A DNA stretch of 64,000 nt. Source: Methanosarcina mazei S-6. GTDB lineage: Archaea > Halobacteriota > Methanosarcinia > Methanosarcinales > Methanosarcinaceae. Within the stretch, counting starts at the first letter, position 1; the number at the start of each line of letters is the position of its first letter. Position numbers and translations under genes: made by a program. The notes below the pieces were generated by a model, which saw nothing but the letters and a program-made list of their open reading frames with translations, was not told the DNA's origin and ran no database searches. The stretch spans positions 1,302,001 through 1,366,000 of the forward strand of contig NZ_CP009512.1 in assembly GCF_000970205.1 (NCBI RefSeq), in the 5' to 3' direction. This document shows positions 47,418 to 60,273 of this stretch, one piece after another.

Positions 47418-47960
47418 ATATTTAACCTCCATTTAAGCTCTTGAGGAGCAATCCCTGGTTTAAGTAGGGGTAAAGGTCGGGCTAAAAAAGTTCCTGGTAA
47501 GACCTATAAAATACCGAGATACCCTCTAATTCCCCATTTTTTGATAAGGATACCTAAATATGATCTAATCAGGTATTAATTCCCAGAATCTTCCCAATTT
47601 CTTAAAGGGACTTACAACTCCCCTTAATTTAATTGTGATTCTATATATATAAAATTCACTGAGCAAGTCTAAGGTTCTAAGACTGAAAATAAGTAATTTC
47701 AGTCCTTAACGATACTGTTTTTTTCCAGCCTATAAGGCTGTATTTTTTTACAACAGGTACAGGACTTCATGTTTTTAGTGTGAAAATAGTGGTAATCATA
47801 GTCGAAGATGTTTGAAAAGATATTTGAAAAGATATTAGTTATGAAAAGAAATTATTAACGAATATCCAGAATACTTTATATTTCTTTATACACTGTCTCA
47901 TCCTTCTTCTGATGCCTTTATTTTCAAAAGCAATTTTCATTTCCTTTTATACTGGCAGCT
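47418..47960 (-). promoter_or_regulatory. Upstream region of mtaCB
   Basis: No gene supported. A hairpin with arms GACTGAAA/TTTCAGTC lies at 47681-47704 and a TATA-like run (CTATATATATAAAA) at 47641-47654. Methanol operons of Methanosarcina are known to have long 5' leaders under dedicated regulators; the TATA-like run would give a leader of about 200 nt. Confidence 0.5.
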
Positions 47961-47972
47961 TTGTATAATCAA

Positions 47973-48456
47973 GCAAAAAGTATTTATACAAGAACTGCGT
48001 TTAGGAGATTCCCTGATCAGGAGAGATCAGGCGGCATGCGCTTATGGATTTGTTGGATTATCATTTTTTTCAATAAAATCTGTATGCAAGTGCATGGTAA
48101 GCAAAAAGCTTTATATACAAGAACTGTCTTGTATATTCCTCTTGTACAGTTAATGTGCAAGTCTCGCCTTCTTCCGATTTCACTAATCGGAAATGCGCTG
48201 TCTTTGCAGGTTCAGGCAAAATTCTTTGCATGGGACTGCTTTAAAAAGCTGCGAGGTGGGAAAAGCTTTATATACAAAAGCTGTCTTTTATGTATCCTTC
48301 ACACAGCTCAAATGTGTGAAAGTCATAAGAAGCTTTATTTCAAAGAAATGTCTTGTATGGGTTCTTCACATCCATAATGTTGTGAACCTGACAATACAAA
48401 GCTTTATATACAAGAAACGTCTTGTATGTATCCCTCACACAGGTCAAATGTGTGGG
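47973..48456 (+). promoter_or_regulatory. Tandem promoter-like units of the rRNA operon
   Basis: Five related units begin at about 47973, 48101, 48258, 48327 and 48391. Each has AAG(C)TTTATATAC or a variant (TATTTATAC, CTTTATTTC), then AAGAA(C)TGTCTTGTAT or variant about 15-20 bases on. In the last three, the transcript-start side is followed by an inverted repeat such as CACACAGGTCAAATGTGTG. The TTTATATA cores are archaeal TATA boxes. Multiple promoters in series fit strong rRNA expression. Confidence 0.75.
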
Positions 48457-48490
48457 TTGAAAATCAAATTCAATTTCATCTTTTAATGGA

Positions 48491-48510
48491 GTCAGGAGTT
48501 ATTTCCTGAC
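48491..48510 (+). promoter_or_regulatory. Hairpin in 16S leader
   Basis: Stem GTCAGGA / TCCTGAC, 7 bp, in the transcribed leader between the last promoter unit and the 16S processing stem. Confidence 0.55.
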
Positions 48511-48517
48511 TGACGAG

Positions 48518-48550
48518 GATTTGTCGGTTCGGTTAATTCTGGGTGATATT
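48518..48550 (+). other. 16S processing stem, 5' strand
   Basis: CTGGGTGATATT (48539-48550) is a perfect 12-bp complement of AATATCACCCAG at 50141-50152. The outer parts GATTTGTCGGTTCGG and ACCGAACAAATC are also nearly complementary. Pairing would form the long stem cut by the splicing endonuclease to release pre-16S. Confidence 0.8.
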
Positions 48551-48654
48551 TGTTATACTACATTTATCGCGACATGAACTAACTGAATTGATAGTTGTTA
48601 GTGCAAGTTTCTGCGACCAAGACCTTTAATTTTGAAGTGTGCGATACATTAACA

Positions 48655-50129
<1,475 letters not shown>

Positions 50130-50140
50130 AAGCATAAAAC

Positions 50141-50175
50141 AATATCACCCAGATGCCGATAAACCGAACAAATCC
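50141..50175 (+). other. 16S processing stem, 3' strand
   Basis: AATATCACCCAG, then ATAAACCGAACAAATCC, pairing with 48518-48550. Confidence 0.75.
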
Positions 50176-50212
50176 TCAAACCTGAGATCCATTTGGATCT
50201 CTTGTCTCTCTC

Positions 50213-50285
50213 GGGCTTGTAGATCAGCTGGAAGATCGCTGCCTTTGCAAGGCAGAGGCCCTGGGTTCGAGTCCCAGCAAGTCCA
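50213..50285 (+). tRNA. tRNA-Ala (TGC)
   Basis: 73 nt. Acceptor arms GGGCTTG/CAAGTCC, anticodon loop TTTGCAA between CTGCC and GGCAG (anticodon TGC), T-loop GGTTCGAGTCC. No encoded CCA. Its place between 16S and 23S is standard in Euryarchaeota. Confidence 0.95.
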
Positions 50286-50387
50286 TTTTTGTGCACCCGG
50301 AAAGTAAATTTTCGGGGAAGGATGGATAGCCTGCGCGGAACCGCAGGCACATGAAGTCGTGTATAGGTGCTGTATATTGAACGCTAA

Positions 50388-50396
50388 CTGGACCTG
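50388..50396 (+). other. 23S processing stem, 5' strand
   Basis: CTGGACCTG, perfect complement of CAGGTCCAG at 53311-53319 just after 23S. Confidence 0.75.
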
Positions 50397-50398
50397 GT

Positions 50399-53290
<2,892 letters not shown>

Positions 53291-53310
53291 ATCCGTTCCT
53301 TTCCCTAATT

Positions 53311-53319
53311 CAGGTCCAG
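53311..53319 (+). other. 23S processing stem, 3' strand
   Basis: CAGGTCCAG, pairs with 50388-50396. Confidence 0.75.
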
Positions 53320-53382
53320 GCGAAATTCAGTATGCAGCACATCTATACATGACTCCATCTTTTCCATATCCTTTTTATAGGT

Positions 53383-53511
53383 TGAGTTTGGCGGCCATAG
53401 CGGCAGGGCAACTCCTGTACCCATCCCGAACACAGAAGATAAGCCTGCCCGCGTTCCTTACTGTACTGAAGTGTGCGAGCCTTCGGGAACTCTGGATCGC
53501 TGCCAAGCTCA
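53383..53511 (+). rRNA. 5S ribosomal RNA
   Basis: About 129 nt. Terminal stem TGAGTTTGGC / GCCAAGCTCA, loop A region CCCATCCCGAACACAGAAG and the GCGAGCCTTCGGG arm are present. Confidence 0.92.
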
Positions 53512-53665
53512 CCTTATAATACTTTAATACTCTTTTGAATTGATTTTTCTGATATTGTTTTTTCTGAACGTTTTTCTGATATGTTTTTAAGTTTTATTCA
53601 ACTCTGTTTTTTCCAATCATTTTTATCTTATCTTTTATCTGTTTGAGCAAAGCTTAACTCATCTT

Positions 53666-53769
53666 AAATTAGTCTTCTTGAGCGAAGCGAAAAGGACGCG
53701 TACTGTTGCGATTACATCGCAACTCCCAGAAAATCTACGATTTCCTGCGATCCCGAGGCGCAATTCGGG
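53666..53769. repeat. Dispersed GC-rich palindromic repeat, copy 3
   Basis: Begins AAATTAGTCTTCTTGAGCGA, continues AGCGAAAAGGAC and ends CCCGAGGCGCAATTCGGG, as in copies 1 and 2. Contains the arms GTTGCGAT...ATCGCAAC. Confidence 0.85.
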
Positions 53770-53826
53770 TGTGCGAGCCTTCGGGAACTCTGGATCGCTG
53801 CCAAGCTCACCTTATAATACTTTAAT
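53769..53826 (+). pseudogene. Duplicated 3' part of 5S rRNA
   Basis: 58 bases identical to 53471-53528: the last 41 bases of 5S plus downstream spacer. Similarity continues in the T-rich spacer beyond. It lacks the 5' two thirds, so it cannot make 5S. Confidence 0.9.
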
Positions 53827-54163
53827 TTTAAAACCGATTTTTGAAATTGATTTTTCTGGTATTGTTTTTTGAATGATTTTTCTGGTTTTTTGTTTTGATC
53901 TTATTCTTGTTTTAATCATTTACTGTCTTTCAGAACTTCGTTTATCAAATATTGTAATTGTTTACTACTTGCAGTCTCAAGCTTTTAAGCTATATTTGTC
54001 GATAAATCAAGATATATGCCTGAGACACATTCCTTAAACTTACATTCTTAATTCCGGTGCTGCGTTTTCAGATCTAAAGAGCGTGCACCTCACAGTATAT
54101 TAAATAGGGCAGAAGTGGTGGGAAATTAGATTCATTTATATTGTATACGAAAACAGTTTTGTT

Positions 54164-54766
54164 TTATTCTCCTCTTAACTCAAGCCCTGCCTTAATCCCT
54201 TTTATAACTGCTTCTGTAATCTTTTTTCCAAACTCAGTACTTGAACCTGCATAAGGGATTTCCTGATTTGTCTTACTTTTCGGGCCCGAGTCTGAGCAGG
54301 TCTCATATGCAACAATAACTGCATCCGTATTGGTGCCCAGAAAATTGTATCCTTTTTCGAGAAGAGCAAGCCCTTTAGCTTCAGTAGCTGTGATGATTGC
54401 ACCGAAGAGAGCTGTTTCTGATAGCCTTGCTTTTGAGACCAGAATTATGTTTATGGTCCCTGCCTTTGCCCTGAATTCCGAGCAGTTGCTTACGCCAGCT
54501 GTTATAAAAGCTGTCATATAATCGTCTTCAATGACCTGGAGGTATTCCATATTTACTGCTGTCAGAAGACCGAGACTGGCTGTTTCTATTCCGTCTTTTC
54601 GAGCTTCTTCTCTTATGAACTCCTCAGGACTTGGGGGATTAAAAGTCCTTGGCACCTGTTTATTAAAAATGTATTCTACCCGCGCACGGCCGCCGTTTAA
54701 TCCGGTGCTTACGGCTTCAAAATCACCTTTTATAATGAGTGTCTGGTCTTTTATGTGATATTGCAT
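54164..54766 (-). CDS. cbiZ: Adenosylcobinamide amidohydrolase CbiZ
   Basis: 200 residues. CbiZ cuts the aminopropanol side chain from adenosylcobinamide to give adenosylcobyric acid, so archaea can salvage and remodel corrinoids. Signature: STGLNGGRARVEYIFNKQVP, SLGLLTAVNMEYLQV, FITAGVSNCSEFRAKAG, TINIILVSKARLSETALFGA and TNTDAVIVAY. Its location after the rRNA operon and 7 kb from mtaC is compatible with high corrinoid demand in methylotrophic growth, but no operon link exists. Start ATG 54766. Confidence 0.92.
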   Translation of the reverse strand: MQYHIKDQTLIIKGDFEAVSTGLNGGRARVEYIFNKQVPRTFNPPSPEEFIREEARKDGIETASLGLLTAVNMEYLQVIEDDYMTAFITAGVSNCSEFRAKAGTINIILVSKARLSETALFGAIITATEAKGLALLEKGYNFLGTNTDAVIVAYETCSDSGPKSKTNQEIPYAGSSTEFGKKITEAVIKGIKAGLELRGE

Positions 54767-55280
54767 GTAAGGGCTCCGTTTTTAAAGAGGATGTATATTT
54801 CATATAGGTGGCGAGTTGCGAGATAATATTGTGAGATAATATTTTCCAAACTCGTTACATAAGGTTACGAGATTTTATATTAAGTATTCCGGTCCTCTCG
54901 GATAAGTATAGCATTACATTCAGACTCTTTATGCAGTGTACGGTAATTCTTACTGATGTCAAAGTTTCTTTTCAATTTTTTTAGTTTTATAAATAATTAT
55001 TATAATGAACTGATAAATGTCATCTTCGTTAAGTCAAAAACTCATAATTTGAAAAAACCGAAAAATCTTAAAAGTGAAGAGCTAATCTCAAAGGCAAGGA
55101 GCTAATCTCAAAGGCAAGGAGCTAATCTCAAAGGCAAGGAGCTAATCTTAAAAGCGAAGAGCTGAAAAACCAGGACATCTTTCTCAACTGTTAAAACAGA
55201 CTATAGAATTAGAAAAGAAATATTAATTATATTTCTAATAAAATAATAAACGAAACTTAGATATATCAATTTATCATAAT
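54767..55280. other. Spacer with tandem repeat
   Basis: Contains the 20-bp repeat at 55061-55163 and AT-rich flanks. No gene supported. Confidence 0.5.
55061..55163. repeat. Tandem repeat, 20-bp unit, about 5 copies
   Basis: Unit GCTAATCTCAAAGGCAAGGA: three perfect units from 55081, a variant fourth (55141-55160), and partial copies on each side. Confidence 0.95.
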
Positions 55281-55342
55281 TATAGTGACCCTTCTATATA
55301 ATGCAACATTTATATAATTGAAGTAATTATATTATTTTAATT

Positions 55343-55849
55343 ATGAGTTTGGAAATGTTTACTACTTCTGATGTTGCCACGGCTATCTGTAGTTCCTGTG
55401 ACAAGAATGAGAAGTTAAAACTTCAAGCGTTGCTGTTAGTTAAAAATGGTTTGAGTCCAGCTAAAGTTGCAGAAGATTTCTCAGTTCATCGTTCAACAGT
55501 TCATCGTTGGATGAAAAGAGCTGAAGAAGAAGGTTTGTCCAGCCTTAAATGTAGACCTGGTCGAGGAGTAAAGTCTTTTTTAACTGAAGAGCAACTTTCT
55601 GTGTTAAAGAAAGCATTATCAGAGCCAATACCAACAGATGATGGCTTTTCTCGTGGTTGGCAAACTAAGGATGCAATTCAATTTGTCAGAGAGAAATTTG
55701 GAATATCTTATTCCAAATCAAGAATGAGACAAATTATTAAAAATTTAGGATTTAGTAGAATTACATGTAGACCTCAATCAAAAAGACGAAATCAGGCATT
55801 AACAAACGAATTTATTGCTGAAATCAAAAAAAAGACTCTTAAATCCTGA
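55343..55849 (+). CDS. IS630-type transposase, N-terminal frame
   Basis: 168 codons. Two HTH units: VKNGLSPAKVAEDFSVHRST, then VHRWMKRAEEEGLSSLKCRP; then a GWQTKDAIQFVREKFGISYS segment. The frame stops soon after a run of eight A (55826-55833). Skipping one base there joins the C-terminal frame, so this is either a programmed frameshift or a one-base slippage mutation. Confidence 0.85.
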   Translation: MSLEMFTTSDVATAICSSCDKNEKLKLQALLLVKNGLSPAKVAEDFSVHRSTVHRWMKRAEEEGLSSLKCRPGRGVKSFLTEEQLSVLKKALSEPIPTDDGFSRGWQTKDAIQFVREKFGISYSKSRMRQIIKNLGFSRITCRPQSKRRNQALTNEFIAEIKKKTLKS

Positions 55850-56354
55850 CTATTTATTTGTCACTCAGGATGAGAGTAGTTTTTATTTAGACTCAAACAG
55901 ATCAAAATGTTGGGCAATAAAAGGCTCTAAGCCTATTAAATTTATAAGTGGTTCAAAAACAAAAATCAATATTGGAGGATTCTACACTGAAAACAGAGAC
56001 TTTTATTGGTATGATTTAGGGATTAAAAAGAATACAGACTCTTTCTTAAAATCATTAATAAAGCTTAAAAAAGACATAGGAAGAAAAATATTTCTTCTAC
56101 TGGACAGAGCAACATGGCATAAATCGAAAAAAGCAAGAGAATTCTTTCAAAATAACAAATATTGGTTGCAAATATTACTTTTCCCTCCAGCTACTCCAGA
56201 TAGGAACCCAACAGAATATTGTTGGAAAACGACAAGAGAAGAGTTAACGTCAATAAAATCATTCAAGAATATTAAAGTATTAAAGGAAGAACTAGATGAG
56301 TTTTGGGAGAAGCATGTATTCACGCACAAGATGTCGCATTATTTAAAATGGTGA
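55815..56354 (+). CDS. IS630-type transposase, catalytic frame
   Basis: The DDE catalytic part: YLFVTQDESSFYLDSNRSKC (first D), FLLLDRATWHKSKKAREF (second D), LLFPPATPDRNPTEYCWK (final E). The coding frame overlaps the first by 35 bp. It has no independent ribosome binding site, so expression needs the frameshift. Confidence 0.85.
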   Translation: MLKSKKRLLNPDYLFVTQDESSFYLDSNRSKCWAIKGSKPIKFISGSKTKINIGGFYTENRDFYWYDLGIKKNTDSFLKSLIKLKKDIGRKIFLLLDRATWHKSKKAREFFQNNKYWLQILLFPPATPDRNPTEYCWKTTREELTSIKSFKNIKVLKEELDEFWEKHVFTHKMSHYLKW

Positions 56355-56374
56355 CTATATATATGGTAATTGGC

Positions 56375-56512
56375 ATGGATGAACTGGGGGCAGTTCTAAG
56401 AAGAATTGACCCGATCATTCTCAACCTTTTGATTCTTTTATTTTTTGTAACGCTGGGGCTGATTGTGGTTGAGTTGATTCTTAAATGTTTGGTAATTTGT
56501 AGCCCTTTTTGA
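56375..56512 (+). CDS. Small single-pass membrane protein
   Basis: 45 residues (MDELGAVLRRIDPIILNLLI, then LLFFVTLGLIVVELILKCL). One strong transmembrane helix after a short charged N-terminus. ATG 56363 is an alternative start. The insertion element ends only 18 bp upstream, so its promoter may have been displaced. Family not recognised. Confidence 0.4.
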   Translation: MDELGAVLRRIDPIILNLLILLFFVTLGLIVVELILKCLVICSPF

Positions 56513-56649
56513 AAATCTCGGCTTTTCTTTTATTTTCTTATTTTTCTCTCATTTTACTTTTTCCTTTGCTCTAAATCCCGGCTTCTTCCGATATATGAAT
56601 ACCTGCTGCATAGAATTCCTGATTGATTTGGAAAACCTAAAAAGCACTT

Positions 56650-56967
56650 TTATTTTAGTGGGATTGGAGTTTTAAGGGGTGTGAACATCTGTCTTTTCTC
56701 TGCTTTATCTATAAAATTACGCACGACCTTAAGGTACTCATCTGTTTTTTCAAGGTGGTGTTGATGCGATGCATCCTCAAAGATAACAATCTCAGAGACC
56801 GGAAGTATGATGATAGTATTCAGTTGTAAACGGGGTAGCCTCATCATAACGCCCGCAGGGGAAAAGGGCTGAAGGATATTTCTTTCAGGCGATCTTCTCG
56901 CTTGTAGCCTTTGAGCGTTCCTGTAATTGTAAACTTGCTTGGACCCACATTTGCTCATATACTTCAT
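56650..56967 (-). pseudogene. Alpha/beta hydrolase C-terminal remnant
   Basis: The last 45 residues (SEIVIFEDASHQHHLEKTDE, then YLKVVRNFIDKAEK) match the C-terminal catalytic-His region of alpha/beta hydrolases of the proline iminopeptidase type. The preceding part (RRSPERNILQPFSPAGVMMR) is out of register with the family, so the gene is truncated and frameshifted. Confidence 0.55.
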
Positions 56968-57361
56968 GCCTTAATTTTTCCATAGCTCTATTCATGCAGT
57001 CTGGACAAGGGTCAGGCGGCACATACGGTTACTTGGCACTATTCGTTCCTTCATGGATGGGTTACTGATACAGCTTGTATTAGCCAATATTTGTTTAAAT
57101 TTATCTTATTATGTTAACTTATTATTTGTTAGCAATATAAAAAAGAAATTCAAATAATACAAATCAAGGAAATGGCATTATAATATAATATACTATAATA
57201 TAATGTCTTAAAGTTATCAATACAACTGAATACAAATGATGTCTTGTTATATAACAGAAAGTAAAAGAGTATGGAAATCAAAAAACTATAATTTATTCGG
57301 TGATTGTTGAAGGTCAGATGTTTTATCGGCTAGGTAATGGAGATTTAAGGGGGAAATAAAA
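56968..57361. other. AT-rich spacer before the sensor kinase
   Basis: Runs of TATAATATAATATAC near 57180-57200 provide TATA-like elements; GGGGGAAA (57349-57356) is the ribosome binding site. No gene. Confidence 0.5.
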
Positions 57362-59098
57362 GTGAAAACGGGGCAATCTCCAGCAACAGACTCAAATCCT
57401 GTGCTCAGTGTGGCTGTGGCAAAGGATGGTGTCGTTTTTAACTCAAATGAGGCAGGTGAGTCCTTACTGCATGAGTGGGGAGTGAGAGTAGGAGATAAAT
57501 TACCTCCACATATCGAAATTTTTGTTCAAAGGGCAATTTCCCGGGAAGCTATTGAAAAAATAGAAGTTAAAATAGGCAAGAGAGTGTACTTTGTTGTATT
57601 TCACCTCTTGGCCGAACAAGAATGCGTAAACATTTACGGATTTGATATAAGTGACAATAAAAATCTTGAGGAAGAACTTCTTGAAGGTGAAACTCAAGAA
57701 AAGGTGAACCTGGAACTTGCCGAGATTATTGACGCTAAAGCAATCCAGTCCCTTATGAATGATTTTTATAGGCTTTCTCATATCCCCATGGCCCTGCTTG
57801 ATCTTAAGGGCAATATTCTGGTAAGTGTTGGATGGCAGGATATCTGCACAAAATTTCACAGGGTTAATCCTGAAACCTGCAAGTACTGCATAGAAAGTGA
57901 CATAAATCTAACTGCTGACGTTGCTCCGGGAGAATATAAGCTGTACAGGTGCAAGAACAATATGTGGGACGTAGTGACTCCCATTATGGTAGAAGGGCAG
58001 CATATAGGGAATATCTTCTCAGGGCAGTTCCTTTTTGATAATGAGCCTCTTGACTACGATCTTTTTCGGTCCCAGGCTAGAAAATACGGCTTCAATGAGG
58101 AGGAATACATAAAGGCGCTTGAAAAGGTCCCGCGGTTGAGCAGGGAAGCTGTGGATACAAGCATGGCTTTCTTCATGACCTTTGCCAATATGATCTCACA
58201 ACTGAGCTACAGCAATATCAAGCTGTCTCAATCACTGGAGGAACGTGATGCTGTGGTAGACGCGCTGAGAGAGAGCGAGAAACGTGAACGGGCTCGCTCG
58301 GATGAGCTGGCAGTAGTATTGGATGCCGTTCCTGTCTCCGTTTATATAGCACACGATCCCAAGGCTCTTCAGATAACCGGCAACCGCCTCTCCTATGAAT
58401 GGGTGCATGCTCCTGAGGGTACAAACTTCTCCAAGTCCGCTCCTGAAGGAGAGAGACCCGAGATGTTTAAGTTATTCAAGGACGGGGTGGAGATGCAGCC
58501 TGAAGATATGCCATCACAGGTGGCAGCTGCAGGTAGAGAGGTAAACGATTTCGAGCTAAACATTGTATCTTCGGAAGGCAAGATACGACATGTTCTGGGC
58601 AATGCAAGACCGCTGTGTGACGAGCAGGGTAACCCACGTGGATCTATTTCTGCATTCATAGATATTACCGAACGCAAAAAGACAGAAGAAGCTCTAAGAC
58701 TGTCAAATCTCTATAACCGCAGCCTGATTGAAGCCAGCCTGGACCCTCTTGTAACCATCGGGCCTGATGGCAAAATTACTGATGTAAATAATGCTGCAGA
58801 AAAGGTTACCGGATATTCCAGAAATGATTTAATCGGTACTGATTTTTCAGATTACTTTACTGAGCCCGAGAAAGCCCGTGCAGGCTATCAGCAGGTATTC
58901 ATGGATGGTGAAGTTAGGGATTATTCTCTGGAGATTCAACATAAAGATGGGCAGATAACTCCTGTTCTGTACAATGCTTCAGTTTATACAGACGAGAATA
59001 GCGAGGTTATTGGTGTTTTTGCTGCTGCACGCGATATCACCGAACGTAAGAAGGCGCTGGAAACGCTTCGCTGTAGTGAGGATCAGTTTCGGGGACTA
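57362..59098 (+). pseudogene. PocR/PAS sensor histidine kinase, N-terminal part (split by IS)
   Basis: 579 codons up to the insertion point. A 105-residue N-terminal domain, shared with the next kinase, is followed by a PocR-type ligand-binding domain (MNDFYRLSHIPMALLDLKGN, CKYCIESD, GNIFSGQFLF) and PAS domains (VYIAHDPKALQITGN; SLDPLVTIGPDGKITDVNNA, each ending DITERKK). The GTG start at 57362 follows GGGGGAAA. Intact protein would be cytosolic: no membrane helix is visible. The rest lies at 60274-62553. Removal of the element and one TA restores the frame RGLVQNVKSG. Confidence 0.88.
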
Positions 59099-59157
59099 GT
59101 GTCTCAACCATTTAATTATTAGTCATCATTATAAACGTTGAATCCTTTTATACCTTC

Positions 59158-59589
59158 ATGCTACAGATTCAACTTGCAGATAATGAGGTAAATTTCCTTC
59201 AGGATTTTGTGAGAAAAGGACGTAAAAGCGCAAGAGAACTAACTCGAGCCCGTATTCTCCTTCTATCAAACCAGCAAACAGAAATCACTGAAATCGTGAA
59301 AATATTAGGTATTTCCAGGAGTACCACCTTGAATATACGGAAAAGATACCTTGATGAAGGTATCCCCAATGCTCTTTTTGACAAATCAAGATCTGGTCAA
59401 CCTATAAAATACACTGAAAAACATGTTGCAGAAGTAATCGCTTTAGCCTGCAGCAGTTCCCCTGATGGAAGCAAGAGATGGTCGCTATCCCTGCTTACTG
59501 AAGAACTTAGGAAAAAAGAAGGATTTGAAACTATAGGTAAAGAGAGTGTTCGGCTTATTTTGAAAAAAGCAAAACTAAACCTTGGTTAA
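59158..59589 (+). CDS. IS630-type transposase, N-terminal frame (copy B)
   Basis: 143 codons with an HTH (QQTEITEIVKILGISRSTTL, then NIRKRYLDEGIPNALFDKSR). It ends KAKLNLG then TAA. One missing base in AAACTAAACCTTGG would explain the break: with four A the text reads KLKPWLRRMWC in frame with the second part. Confidence 0.82.
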   Translation: MLQIQLADNEVNFLQDFVRKGRKSARELTRARILLLSNQQTEITEIVKILGISRSTTLNIRKRYLDEGIPNALFDKSRSGQPIKYTEKHVAEVIALACSSSPDGSKRWSLSLLTEELRKKEGFETIGKESVRLILKKAKLNLG

Positions 59590-59594
59590 GAAGG

Positions 59595-60254
59595 ATGTGG
59601 TGTATTCAGACTATCGATACTGAATATAGAGACAGGATGTATGACATTCTTAGTCTGTATGAAGAGGATTATGATCCTAAAAAACCTCTTATCTGTCTTG
59701 ACGAGAAGCCTAAGCAACTGCTCAGGGATAAAAGAATGAGCATTCCTATGAAGCTTGGAAGCTCAGAAAAATATGATTATGAGTATGTCAGGAACGGAAC
59801 AGCAAACATATTCATGGCGGTAGAGTTCAAAGCAGGAAAAAGGGTAACTCAGGTAACCAAAAGAAGAACAATGAAGGATTTTGCACAATTCATGAAGATT
59901 CTTGTCACAGAAAAATATTCTGAAGCAGAAGTCATCAGACTGGTTACGGATAATCTCAATATCCATAAAGAGAAGTCATTCTACGAAGCATTCTCAGAAG
60001 AGGAAGCAAAGAAGATTCTGGACAAGATAGAGTTCCATTACACGCCAAAACATGCAAGCTGGCTCAATGCTGCTGAAATCGAGATCAATGTCATGGATAT
60101 CGAATGTACAGGAAGAAGGATCGGGAACATCGAGACGCTTAAAAATGAAGTGGATTCATGGACAAAGAGAAGGAATGAACACAAAAGGAAAATTGAATGG
60201 AAGTTTACAAGGAAGAATGCAGATGAGAAAATGTCAAAGTATTATGTGAAATAA
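59595..60254 (+). CDS. IS630-type transposase, catalytic frame (copy B)
   Basis: 219 codons from ATG 59595. Catalytic set: KPLICLDEKPKQLLRDKRMS (first D), VIRLVTDNLNIHKEKSFYEA (second D), HYTPKHASWLNAAEIEINVM (final E). Together with the upstream frame it makes a full transposase. The element is probably inactive unless frameshifting occurs. Confidence 0.85.
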   Translation: MWCIQTIDTEYRDRMYDILSLYEEDYDPKKPLICLDEKPKQLLRDKRMSIPMKLGSSEKYDYEYVRNGTANIFMAVEFKAGKRVTQVTKRRTMKDFAQFMKILVTEKYSEAEVIRLVTDNLNIHKEKSFYEAFSEEEAKKILDKIEFHYTPKHASWLNAAEIEINVMDIECTGRRIGNIETLKNEVDSWTKRRNEHKRKIEWKFTRKNADEKMSKYYVK

Positions 60255-60273
60255 TTAAATGGTCATGACACTA

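Larger units (their letters stand above)
53512..54163. other. Spacer with 5S duplication and palindromic repeat
   Basis: T-rich terminator-like tract after 5S, palindromic repeat copy 3 (53666-53769), and the duplicated end of 5S (53769-53826). Nothing else supported. Confidence 0.5.
55283..56357 (+). mobile_element. IS630-type element, copy A
   Basis: About 1,075 bp between two TA dinucleotides (55281-55282 and 56358-56359). Inward ends are TAGTGACCCTTCTATATAAT and TAGTCACCATTTTAAATAAT, imperfect inverted repeats. It carries two overlapping frames that together encode one transposase. Confidence 0.85.
59099..60271 (+). mobile_element. IS630-type element, copy B, inside the sensor kinase
   Basis: 1,173 bp between TA 59097-59098 and TA 60272-60273. 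The target is the palindrome GGACTAGTCC (IS630 elements prefer CTAG). Inward ends GTGTCTCAACCATTTAATTA and GTGTCATGACCATTTAATTA are 22-bp inverted repeats with 2 mismatches. It is unlike copy A in sequence. Confidence 0.93.

Noticed and set aside
60259-60273. Independent start of the second kinase half
   Set aside because: The ATG is inside the right inverted repeat of the IS; the natural protein begins at 57362. Expression from it is only a possibility.
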